From the NCBI GenBank assembly GCA_963772315.1, contig CAVYWJ010000002.1:496001-560000 (forward strand): a stretch of DNA of 64,000 nt, given 5' to 3'. This DNA comes from Haliangium sp963772315. GTDB lineage: Bacteria; Myxococcota_A; Polyangia; Haliangiales; Haliangiaceae. The notes under the pieces were generated by a model that did no database searches, had not been told where the DNA came from, and saw nothing but the letters and a program-made list of their open reading frames with translations. Of the stretch, positions 1 through 8,739 are shown piece by piece (within the stretch, counting starts at the first letter, position 1; each line of letters starts with the position of its first letter). Position numbers and translations under genes: made by a program.

Positions 1-477
<477 letters not shown>

Positions 478-512
478 GTCGATATCTGCTCCTGTTGTCT
501 GCGCGCTCGGCG

Positions 513-1334
513 TCAGGCCTGGTCGCCGTCGTCATCGTCGTCGTGGATCGGGGCAGCACTGGCAGCCCGCCACGATGATGCTGGCGGCATTGCTTCGTCT
601 TCGTGGTGCCGATGCGGGCTCTGCCACCCCGGCGTGCTGGTCGAGGTGGTGGATGATCTACTGGGTGCTCTGGCTGGTCTGGCCGCTGCCCCTGACCCGG
701 TGTTCACCTCGGCTTGTAGCGCTTCGGTATGACGTTTGCCGCCCCGAAACGCCTCCCCGAGCCCGAACCGAGCCTGGGCCCGATACTCGGAACCACTTGA
801 TTTCAGAACACTTTCGAACAAAGTCACGGCGGTGATGTGCGATTCTCTGAACAGATGCTCAGACTCCCCCTGGAGCAGCGTCTGCACGTCCTCGGGCTCC
901 CGGATCCGCCCCAGGGTGACGTGCGCGTGGAACGGCCGCGCCTCGCGCGCGAAGCCGATCGGCTCGAGCTCGGTCTCCACGATCCCGGCCAGGCGGGTCA
1001 GGCCGCCCGCGGGATCGTCGAGGCCCGCCCACAGCACCCGGGCCCGGTCCGCGCGCGGAAACGCTCCCAGCCCGCGCCCGGTGACGGTGAACCCATCGGC
1101 CGCGGCGATCGCGTCGCCGAGCACGTCGACAATCGCGCCCACGGCCCCGGGGCGAGTCCAGCCCAGGAACTTGAGCGTGACGTGATACGACTCCGGCGCG
1201 ACCCAGCGCACGCGCAGGCCGCCGGTGCGCGCCTTGCGCCGCAGCGCCTCGGCCGCGGTCATCAGCTCGCGCACCGCGGCCATGGAGATCTCCACGCCGA
1301 GAAACAGTCGGATCGGATCCTCGGGCTCACTCAT
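513..1334 (-). CDS. thpR: RNA 2',3'-cyclic phosphodiesterase (2H family) with long acidic tail
   Basis: ThpR/LigT enzymes hydrolyse 2',3'-cyclic phosphates on RNA ends. Both HxTx catalytic motifs are visible: HVTLKFLG near residue 55 and HVTLGRI near residue 140. The family is usually about 180-190 residues. This protein continues for about 70 more in a Ser/Pro/His-rich segment ending in a run of Asp (DDDDDGDQA), which may be a real tail or the result of a late frame change. The ATG at 1334 is preferred over an in-frame GTG 12 nt upstream because that GTG sits inside the GGAGGG ribosome site. It overlaps the cinA stop by 8 nt, indicating translational coupling. Confidence 0.85.
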   Translation of the reverse strand: MSEPEDPIRLFLGVEISMAAVRELMTAAEALRRKARTGGLRVRWVAPESYHVTLKFLGWTRPGAVGAIVDVLGDAIAAADGFTVTGRGLGAFPRADRARVLWAGLDDPAGGLTRLAGIVETELEPIGFAREARPFHAHVTLGRIREPEDVQTLLQGESEHLFRESHITAVTLFESVLKSSGSEYRAQARFGLGEAFRGGKRHTEALQAEVNTGSGAAARPARAPSRSSTTSTSTPGWQSPHRHHEDEAMPPASSWRAASAAPIHDDDDDGDQA

Positions 1335-2619
1335 CGCGCCCTCCACTTCCAGCAGCCGAGGCGCCGGCCAGCTCGCGCAGGACCAGGTCCATGGCCCAGA
1401 ACGCGGTCAGGCGGCGGATGCCGGCGCGATCGCGCGGCCAGAACATCCGCTTGGTCGTGCACCGCGTGGGTCCGGCCACGGCTAACCAGACCGTGCCCAC
1501 GGGCTTGTCCTCGGTGCCGCCGCCCGGGCCGGCGACCCCGCTCACGGACACGGCAAAGGTGGCGCCGAAGCGCTCGCGCGCGCCCTGCGCCATCTCGATC
1601 ACACACGCCTCGCTCACCGCCCCGTGCTCGATGAACACCGCGGGCCGCACCCCCAGCTGGCGCGTCTTCTCCTCGTTGCTATACGTAATGGCCCCGCCGA
1701 CGAAGTAGCTCGACGACCCCGCCACCTCGGTGATCATCGACCCGATCATGCCGCCGGTGCACGACTCGGCCGTGGCCAGGGTCGCGCCTGCCTCGCGCAG
1801 CGCCCGGCCCAGCGCCGTGGCCATCTGGTCGTCGTCGGTGCCGTAGATCTTGTCGCCCAGGCGCTCGCGCACGACCGCGTCAGCGGCCGCGAGCCGCGCC
1901 TCCGCGGCGGCGCCATCGCGATCGCGGATCACCACCTTGAGCAGCACCTCCGGGAACTTCGCCTGATAATGCACCGAGCAGCCGGCCACGCCCTCCAGCG
2001 CGTCACCGAGCGCGGTGGCCACCTGCGACTCACCGATGCCGAACACATGATAGATGCGCCGGGCGATGCGCTCCACGCGCTCGCCCTGGGCCTCGCGCAG
2101 CGCGACGACGCGATCCCGGATCGCCTGCTCGAAGATCGCGCGCATCTCCGACGGCACCCCGGGCATGCAGAACACCGGCACCCCGCCGAGCGCGACCTCG
2201 AACCCCGGCGCCGCACCGACCGGATTGCCGAGAACCCGCGCCCCGGCTGGCACCCGCACCTGGCGAAGAGTGTTCACTGACATGGAGATGCGAGCCTGGG
2301 CGAAGCGTTCTTTCATGCGGTCGAGCGCAAGTTCATCGGCCACCGGTTCGACCCCGAGCATGGCGGCGAGCACGTCGACAGTGAGATCGTCCTCGGTGGG
2401 GCCCAGGCCGCCCGAGGTGACGATCAGGTCGGCCCGGCCTGTGGCCGTGGTCAGGGCCTGCCGCATGTCCTCGTCGACGTCGCGGCAGCTGGTCATCCAG
2501 TTGACGGTCACGTCGAGGTCCCACAGCTCGGCGGCCAGCCAGGAGGCGTTGGTGTTGACGATTTCTCCTCGGCAGAGCTCATCGCCGATGGTCAATATTT
2601 CCGCGCGCACACTGGGCAT
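1327..2619 (-). CDS. cinA: CinA-family protein (MoCF-like domain plus NMN amidohydrolase domain)
   Basis: 430 residues, the normal length for full CinA. The N-terminal MoCF/COG1058 domain shows EILTIGDELCRGEIVNTNA, then TSGGLGPTEDD and the PGVPSEM motif. The C-terminal PncC-type nicotinamide mononucleotide deamidase domain shows TAESCTGGMIGSMIT, YSNEEKTRQLGV and SGVAGPGGGTEDKPVGTVW. The family salvages NMN to NaMN and is competence- or recombination-associated in Gram-positive bacteria. It is first in the operon with thpR and recA and is divergent from the PP2C gene, with about 150 nt between them for promoters. Confidence 0.93.
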   Translation of the reverse strand: MPSVRAEILTIGDELCRGEIVNTNASWLAAELWDLDVTVNWMTSCRDVDEDMRQALTTATGRADLIVTSGGLGPTEDDLTVDVLAAMLGVEPVADELALDRMKERFAQARISMSVNTLRQVRVPAGARVLGNPVGAAPGFEVALGGVPVFCMPGVPSEMRAIFEQAIRDRVVALREAQGERVERIARRIYHVFGIGESQVATALGDALEGVAGCSVHYQAKFPEVLLKVVIRDRDGAAAEARLAAADAVVRERLGDKIYGTDDDQMATALGRALREAGATLATAESCTGGMIGSMITEVAGSSSYFVGGAITYSNEEKTRQLGVRPAVFIEHGAVSEACVIEMAQGARERFGATFAVSVSGVAGPGGGTEDKPVGTVWLAVAGPTRCTTKRMFWPRDRAGIRRLTAFWAMDLVLRELAGASAAGSGGRDE

Positions 2620-2768
2620 GGTACACCCGCGCGACCGGCCTCAAAACGTTGACGCCTACTTTTGCCCTCGCCTATGATTTCGTGGCCCTCACTCGCTCGG
2701 CTGCCGCCGCCATGGCACCGGTGCTCATCACCTGGCAGCACAGCGTCGCCAAGGCATTCCCGATGCCC

Positions 2769-3541
<773 letters not shown>

Positions 3542-3579
3542 GCCCTCTCCGGCTCGGCGCCATCCGGTAGCGCGCGTGC

Positions 3580-4545
3580 TTAGCGCGTGCCCTGGCGCAT
3601 GCTCGGCGCGGCGCGGAACGCGCGCCGGTAGGCTTGCGGGTTGGTGGTCACGAACCGCTGGAAGTGCTCGCGGAACGCGGTCGCCGAGCCGAATCCGACC
3701 TTGCCCGCGATCGATTCGACCGAGTGTCCGGTGGTCTCGAGCAGGTGCTGTGCGCGGCGCACGCGGGCCCGGAGCAGCCACTGGAGCGGCGTGGTGCCGG
3801 TCTGCTCGCGGAAGCGGCGGTTGAGCGTGCGCACGCTCATCGCCGCGCGCTGCGCGATGTCTTCCAGCGTGAGCGGCTCGTGCAGGCTCTCCTCGAGCCA
3901 CCGCAGCAGCGGCTCCAGCGACGCGCCATCCGGGGCGGGCGGCGCGTGCATGATGAACTGCGACTGACCTCCGTCGCGCTCGAGCGGCATCACCGCCAGG
4001 CGCGCCGAGTCGGCCGCGACCGCGGAGCCGTAGTCGAGCCGCACGATGTGGAGGCAGAGATCGAGCCCGGCGGCGGCGCCTGCCGAGGTCAGGAACTGCC
4101 CCTCGTGGACGTACAGGACGTCGGGATCGACCTCGATCGCAGGGTGGCAACGAGCGAGCTCGGCCGCCGCGAGCCAGTGCGTGGTAGCGCGGCGTCCATC
4201 GAGCAATCCGGTCGCGGCGAGGATGAAGGCCCCGGTGCAGATCGATGCCACGCGCGTGCCTGCGTCCGCCGCTGCGCGGACCGCGCGCAGTAGCTCGGCC
4301 GGCGCCGGCACGCTCGGATCTGCGACGCCGGGAATGACGATGGTGTCCGCGCGCGCCAGCTCATCGATGCCATGGCGCACGCGAACGTCGAACGCGCCGG
4401 CGTTCACCTCGGGCGTCACCCCGCAGACACGGACCTGATATCCGGCCCGCCCCCCGGGCAGCCGGACGCGCCCGAACACCTCGCAGGCCGTCGATAGATC
4501 GAACGAGATCACTCCGTCCAGCGCGACCACAGCCACGACGTGCAT
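3580..4545 (-). CDS. GlxA-type transcriptional regulator (DJ-1/PfpI domain plus AraC HTH)
   Basis: 321 residues. The N-terminal half (about 1-190) is a DJ-1/PfpI glutamine-amidotransferase-like fold with ICTGAFILAATGLLDGRRAT, containing the nucleophile-elbow Cys, and TSAGAAAGLDLCLHIV. The C-terminal 110 residues form a two-HTH AraC/XylS DNA-binding domain (LTLEDIAQRAAMSVRTLNRRF and VESIAGKVGFGSATAFREHF). The gene is divergent from a second DJ-1/PfpI gene, the usual layout for GlxA-type regulators controlling an isonitrile-hydratase-like or amidase-like neighbour. The effector is unknown. Confidence 0.92.
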   Translation of the reverse strand: MHVVAVVALDGVISFDLSTACEVFGRVRLPGGRAGYQVRVCGVTPEVNAGAFDVRVRHGIDELARADTIVIPGVADPSVPAPAELLRAVRAAADAGTRVASICTGAFILAATGLLDGRRATTHWLAAAELARCHPAIEVDPDVLYVHEGQFLTSAGAAAGLDLCLHIVRLDYGSAVAADSARLAVMPLERDGGQSQFIMHAPPAPDGASLEPLLRWLEESLHEPLTLEDIAQRAAMSVRTLNRRFREQTGTTPLQWLLRARVRRAQHLLETTGHSVESIAGKVGFGSATAFREHFQRFVTTNPQAYRRAFRAAPSMRQGTR

Positions 4546-4681
4546 GGCAGAAATATGACTGATCGCCGGCTTCTTGCCAAGGGCATTGCTGGCCGAGCAC
4601 GGGCATTTCGCGTGTGATTATGCCTGTACGTGGCAGATTCTGCCACTGGCCAGAAGTCGGCGAATGTTGTCATTTTGGCCA
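4545..4681. promoter_or_regulatory. Divergent promoter region with TGGC-containing inverted repeats
   Basis: The 211-nt gap between the GlxA-type regulator and the PfpI gene holds a perfect 7-bp inverted repeat GTGGCAG-ATT-CTGCCAC at 4630-4646. It also holds related half-site arrangements: TGGCAGAAATATGAC at 4545-4559, TGGCCAG at 4647-4653, and TGTCATTTTGGCCA at 4668-4681 (TGGCCAAAATGACA on the other strand). The repeated TGGC half-sites suggest binding sites for the adjacent AraC-type regulator. This is inferred from position and symmetry. Confidence 0.5.
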
Positions 4682-4756
4682 CTCGCAGGAGCAGCGCCCG
4701 GGATGCTATATGTCGAAGCGTGGCTCGCAGACGCCACCCACATCGAAAGGATTGCC

Positions 4757-5404
4757 ATGCTGGCTCAAATCGTTCTCTTCGACGGCTTCGACTTGCTGGA
4801 CGCGGTGGCCCCCTATGAAGTCCTCTGGGCCGGGGGCATGGCGGCCGGCGGCGCGCTCACTGTGGAGTTCGTCTCCCTGGAGGGGATCCGGGACGTTCCC
4901 AGCGGACCCAGCGGCGTGAAGATCGCGACCACGGCTGCGCTCGACCCGCAACGAGCAGACTTGATCATCGTGCCGGGGGCTGCCGGCCCCGTGAGCGGCG
5001 ACGGTCCGGATACGATTCCTGCCATTCTGGGACGCGCGGTCGAGACCGGCTTGCCCGCCGTGCTGCAGCAGGCGCTGGCCAAGCCAGGCCTGACCGTGGC
5101 GACGGTCTGCGGCGGATCCCTGGTGCTCGCGATGGCCGGGCTCTTGAATGGGCGCAGGGCTGTCACCCACCACATGGCCATGGACGTCCTCGCCGCGACG
5201 GGCGCCATTCCCGTGGCCGCGCGAGTCGTCGATGACGGCAACCTCGTGACCGCGGGCGGGGTGACCTCGGGGCTCGACCTCGGGGTGTATCTCCTGGAGC
5301 GCGAGCTCGGGCCTCGCATCGCGCACGCGGTCGAGTCCCTGTTCGCGTACGAGCGTCGCGGCACCGTGTGGCGCGCGCATGGCCCCGAACCCCTCGCGCT
5401 GTGA
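4757..5404 (+). CDS. DJ-1/PfpI family protein (isonitrile hydratase-like)
   Basis: 215 residues. It starts MLAQIVLFDGFDLLDAVAPY, has LIIVPGAAGP, the nucleophile elbow ATVCGGSLVLAMAGLLNGR with the candidate catalytic Cys, HHMAMDVL and TAGGVTSGLDLGVYL. This pattern resembles isocyanide hydratase/InhA-like and ThiJ amidotransferase-like proteins; the substrate cannot be read from sequence. The ATG at 4757 follows GAAAGG at 4745-4750. It is probably co-transcribed with the small gene starting at 5427 and controlled by the divergent GlxA-type regulator. Confidence 0.88.
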   Translation: MLAQIVLFDGFDLLDAVAPYEVLWAGGMAAGGALTVEFVSLEGIRDVPSGPSGVKIATTAALDPQRADLIIVPGAAGPVSGDGPDTIPAILGRAVETGLPAVLQQALAKPGLTVATVCGGSLVLAMAGLLNGRRAVTHHMAMDVLAATGAIPVAARVVDDGNLVTAGGVTSGLDLGVYLLERELGPRIAHAVESLFAYERRGTVWRAHGPEPLAL

Positions 5405-5426
5405 CCTCACGCCAAGGAGAACCTCG

Positions 5427-5726
5427 GTGATCTTCGACGGTACCTGGAACATCACCATCGCGACGCCCATCGGCAAGCAGTCGGTCGTGCTCGAGATCTC
5501 GACCCGTGACGGAGACGTGCGCGGGACCGCCACGCAAGGAGCGGAAGTCGTGCCGTTCATCGACCCTGCGGTCAACGGTGATCGGCTGACGTGGACGCAG
5601 AGCGTGACCAGACCAATGCGTCTGAGCGTGAAGTTCGACGTCACGGTCAACGGAGCCACGATGACCGGCACGGCCAAGGCTGGCTTCCTGCCCACCTCGA
5701 AGCTGACCGGCGCACGCATGGCGTGA
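5427..5726 (+). CDS. Small uncharacterised protein downstream of PfpI gene
   Basis: 99 residues from a GTG start preceded by AAGGAG at 5414-5419. It has alternating beta-like stretches (GTWNITIATPIG, VVLEISTRDGDVRGT, MRLSVKFDVTVNGATMTGT) that look like a small beta-barrel or lipocalin-like fold. There are no catalytic motifs, signal peptide or Cys. It begins 22 nt after the PfpI stop, so the two are likely co-expressed. I do not recognise a characterised family. Confidence 0.7.
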   Translation: MIFDGTWNITIATPIGKQSVVLEISTRDGDVRGTATQGAEVVPFIDPAVNGDRLTWTQSVTRPMRLSVKFDVTVNGATMTGTAKAGFLPTSKLTGARMA

Positions 5727-5801
5727 CCGGCGTCAGGCTTCTGCGCCCCGGGAGCGCACCGCGGGCAGGTCGATCACATCGACCGTGACCGGCTTCGCGG
5801 A

Positions 5802-6188
5802 GGTCTCGGAGACCCCCCCTTGGCATCGCGAGCGGCCTTGCCGAGGTCTCGGAGACCTCCCTGAGGTTGATGACCCTGTGGACAAGTTCTCCGAGAACCG
5901 AAATCGACCGCAAACGGGCTTTTGCGGTTCTCGGAGAACCGCAAACAGCGACAAACATCACATCGGAAGTTCTCGGAGAACCGCAAACAGCGACAAACAT
6001 CACCATCGGAAGTTCTCGGAGAACCGCGAGAGGCCGTTCGCAGGCGATCTCGGTTCTCGGAGAACTTTCCGAGGCTGCTCGCGCCTGTTTGCGGTTCTCC
6101 GAGAACTTTTCGGGGCTGCCCCCGCCTGTTTGCGGTTCTCCGAGAACTTATCCGCAGGGTCCGCACCGCCGCGAGGTTCTCGGAGGTC
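5802..6188. repeat. Array of ten palindromes (GTTCTC-S-GAGAAC type) every 41-43 bp
   Basis: Palindrome centres lie at 5808, 5851, 5892, 5933, 5975, 6018, 6059, 6100, 6141 and 6182, giving gaps of 43, 41, 41, 42, 43, 41, 41, 41 and 41 bp. The first two copies read GGTCTC-G-GAGACC, the next seven GTTCTC-G/C-GAGAAC, and the last is degenerate. Spacers are related rather than unique, so it is not CRISPR. Copies near 5933-5975 are followed by GCAAACAG, while copies near 6100-6141 are preceded by its reverse complement CTGTTTGC. The array is therefore one large imperfect inverted repeat. Open frames through it are Arg/Ser-rich and appear in both strands, so coding looks unlikely. Confidence 0.85.
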
Positions 6189-6190
6189 AT

Positions 6191-6724
6191 AGTCACCTGG
6201 GCCCGATGGTGCGCCGTCTCATGCGCCAGCTGCGCCAGGATCGGGATGCCTTTCAGTACACTACGAGGCTGGAGGCGTGGGCGCTACCTCATGGAGCCCA
6301 TGCCGGAGCGCAGCGGCGATGCTCTGTTAGAGCACGTTGCAGCCGCGAACGAGAACGCTGCAGCGCTTTGCACCCACCTGGATGCGCAAGCACATGACCG
6401 GCCGCAGCTGATCCGCAAGTCGCTACGCTGGCCATTGCACGGTCCCCAGATTCCTGCCCGGGGCGTTGCCCCACGGCGCACGTCGTTCGCATTGGGGGCA
6501 TCACGGTGAGATCGGCGAGCGGCTGACCACCTTGGGCGTGTCAATATTGACACATGCGGTCAAGGTAGCTTCCTCGTTCCCTTGACTGACTCGGTTCAAG
6601 CGCCAAGAAGTAGCTAGGCGTCCATAAGTTACAGCCCGAAAGTTTGACCGATGCAGGTGGACGGGTGCTAGTAATTTGACAGGGCAGGTTGCACTCTGTC
6701 GAGATAGCCAACCCTCAAGACAGT
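6191..6724. other. Gene-free stretch with decayed coding fragment and AT-rich leader
   Basis: No credible gene was found. Positions 6351-6386 encode ENAAALCTHLDA and match 11470-11505 (ENVAALRAHLDA) at about 30 of 36 bases, several differences being synonymous, so both look like scraps of related lost genes. From about 6540 the base composition becomes AT-richer and stays so through the Doc locus. A TTGACA lies at 6676-6681, but no convincing -10 box follows at 16-18 bp. Confidence 0.5.
6538..6553. promoter_or_regulatory. Perfect 16-bp palindrome GTGTCAATATTGACAC
   Basis: An uninterrupted perfect palindrome with an AT-rich core in an otherwise GC-rich genome, about 170 bp upstream of the unknown protein-Doc operon. 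It resembles a dimeric repressor operator. No regulator can be assigned. Confidence 0.4.
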
Positions 6725-7552
6725 ATGAAGACCACCCTTTCCATACGGTGGGACGGAGATACTCCGGATCTCGTCGGTCATCGGCTCAGTCTTGCGGCCT
6801 GGCTTGAGCCACTCGCGCTGCTTCTGAAGTCTGTTCGGAGGACTGCATCACGAATTCTTCAGGATGCTCTGGATGACCCGGAAGCCGGCCGCCGGGGCGG
6901 CCGGTACGCGAAAGCTGCACAACAGATCGATCTTCAGATCACGAGCATCCACGCTGGGTGTACCGAAGTGCACTGCTTGATTACTGGCGGTGGATCGGAT
7001 GCACAGGGCGGACTTTTTCCTCACGTTCCCGCCGACTTACCCGCACGAGCTCTGTTCAAAATACTGCAGGATATAGAACAGGAATCAAAGGGCCAGCTCG
7101 CGAATGCCTTGGTACGTCATTATCTCAGGGCATTGCCGGAAGGTGTACGATTTCACGGATATGATTTGCAGCAAGATGGCGTATCTGTGAAGCATGTCGA
7201 GGTGAGTGATACACGGCTCCCTGAATTGTCACCTGCTCCTGCCTATCTAAGCAAAATTACTGGGAGAGTCGTCGCTGTTGGCTTTGAGCCTGGCACTGTG
7301 ACTATCAAAGATGACAGTGAAAAACATGGCTAAATCACATGCTCGGCCAACGAAGAACAGATCGCTGCTGCTATTGCTTTGCGAGATAAGACCGTCGTTG
7401 CGATGTATGTTGCCCATGGCGAAAAATCAGCCAAGCCGAGCATGATTTGGCTATATGAAGCGACCGCTCTACCGCAAGTACCCGATAAACAAGCTCGCAA
7501 CGCTCGGTTCTTACGAGATTGGCATCATACGTTAGAAATTTTGGCGCAGTGA
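6725..7552 (+). CDS. Unknown protein encoded upstream of Doc, interrupted by an in-frame TAA
   Basis: The ATG at 6725 opens 202 codons (MKTTLSIRWDGDTPDL...) ending at TAA 7331-7333. The same frame continues without another stop to TGA 7550-7552, with protein-like sequence on both sides (GRVVAVGFEPGTVTIKDD before, then ITCSANEEQIAAAIALRD). One substitution to the stop, for example from a Lys codon, would explain it. The product would be about 275 residues with no transmembrane segment, and I do not recognise a family. It ends 3 nt before the Doc start, so it holds the position of an antitoxin but is far larger than Phd. The AT-richer composition suggests horizontal acquisition. Confidence 0.6.
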
Positions 7553-7555
7553 TCC

Positions 7556-7961
7556 GTGTCTTCGCTAATCACCGCAGAACGAGTTGCGCAAGGTGCAACA
7601 GTGGGTCCCCTTGGTGGAGATGCGCAGAAACCGGGTTGTGTTGAAGGAGCCATCGGAAACGCACACATAGCTTCTTTGTACGAGCAGAGTAACCCGAATT
7701 CTGATGAGCCCGATCCGCTTCTTGTGGCCGCTTACCTACTGCGCTCGCTATGCAAGAATCATTGCTTCGTCGATGGCAACAAGAGGGCGGCCTGGCTGGC
7801 AGCACTTGAAGTCTTGGCAGTAGGCGCAAACGTTACGATCAAGGCAGACCAGGTAGAGGCTGCTGAGTTTGTCAATGCCACAGCATCCGGCGAGGTACCT
7901 TGACGTAGCAGCCATCACGCGTTGGCTAGCCACCCGACTTGTTCCCCTGCGAGGGATCTAA
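7556..7961 (+). CDS. doc: Doc-like Fic-family toxin (one frame change near the 3' end)
   Basis: Doc toxins phosphorylate EF-Tu using the inverted Fic motif. Here the motif HCFVDGNKRAAW is complete, with the preceding helix DPLLVAAYLLRSLCKN and a following ALEVLAVGANVTI as in Doc/death-on-curing proteins. The GTG start lies 3 nt after the upstream gene. In the first frame the protein stops at 7903, but removing one base near 7897 yields the expected C-terminal helix (LDVAAITRWLATRL) and a stop at 7959-7961. That stop consists of the first three bases of the inverted repeat of the adjacent MITE-like element. Confidence 0.8.
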
Positions 7962-8289
7962 GAGCACCTCTACAAATTCCCCGTGCACCTCGTTGAACGG
8001 TGGTCGATGAATTTTCTTTCTCATTTTACTCGCTCAAAAGCGGCGAATGCAGCCAGCGTGACCATCGGTCCCACCGGCTCCCTTGATCGCCGTTCACCGT
8101 CGGCAACTTTGCACCAACCCCCGACCGTGCTCCTCCCATCTCCCCCCAAACAGCGTTCTCGGCACGATTTGACCCCTCGCCTGCGATCTTGCTCCGACCC
8201 AGACGACCTCCGGTGCAACTCGCAACTTCACTAGAACGGCCTCTAGCGTGCCGAAAACGGCCTCGGATGAATTTGTAGAGGTGCTCTTA
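7959..8289. mobile_element. MITE-like element, 331 bp, with perfect 21-bp terminal inverted repeats
   Basis: Positions 7959-7979 (starting TAAGAGCACCTC, ending AAATTC) are repeated exactly in reverse complement at 8269-8289. The interior carries no intact transposase. If the outer TA is a target duplication, insertion would fit Tc1/mariner-IS630 style transposition, in which case the element is 7961-8287. A full-length relative elsewhere in the genome would be needed as the transposase source. It sits immediately against the 3' end of the Doc gene. Confidence 0.7.
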
Positions 8290-8739
8290 GGTCGCGGACC
8301 CGGAGTGATGTTGCAAAAATGGTCAGGTTCCCTTGGCGGATTCTGGCCGCTGGGCGTGCGAGTTCTGGCATCAGTAGGCTCTCGGGTGGGTAGTGTTGAT
8401 GACCGATCGGCAGATCGGTGCTGCGGCAGCACCGCGCGACTAGATGTGGAGTCATGAAACGCCAATTCCCGGGATGGGACCGAATCGGCGGTTTGCGCGC
8501 ATAGGTAATTTGAAGCTGCCATTTGCCGAGCGGGCAGTGTAGTGGATGGCGGGGCGAGGGCACAATCCCTGCTCGCAGCTCCCACCCGGTGGGATCCAGA
8601 GGGCCTCCAGGTCGGTCATCCTTATGTGGAGCACGCGCGCGCCCCCGGCGACCGGTGGAAGAACCGCTGCCGTTCCGCGAGAGCTGCATGACGCGATGTT
8701 CGCACGTGGCATGGATCGGAGATTTGATAGTGTCTCCGT
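8290..8739. other. Gene-free stretch with two overlapping hairpins
   Basis: No supported gene. Two perfect 7-bp stems overlap: ACCGATC-GGCA-GATCGGT at 8402-8419 and GGTGCTG-CGG-CAGCACC at 8417-8433. They are mutually exclusive folds. No T-tract follows, so terminator function is uncertain. Confidence 0.45.

Noticed and set aside
5802..6188. CRISPR array
   Set aside because: Repeats are only about 13-19 bp, spacers are related to each other and in inverted halves, and no cas genes are present.
5774..6509. Several overlapping open frames on both strands through the 5.8-6.2 kb repeats, with repeating FSENR- and GSPRT-type peptides
   Set aside because: They arise because a 42-bp-like period keeps frames open; there is no ribosome site, no family and equal openness on both strands.
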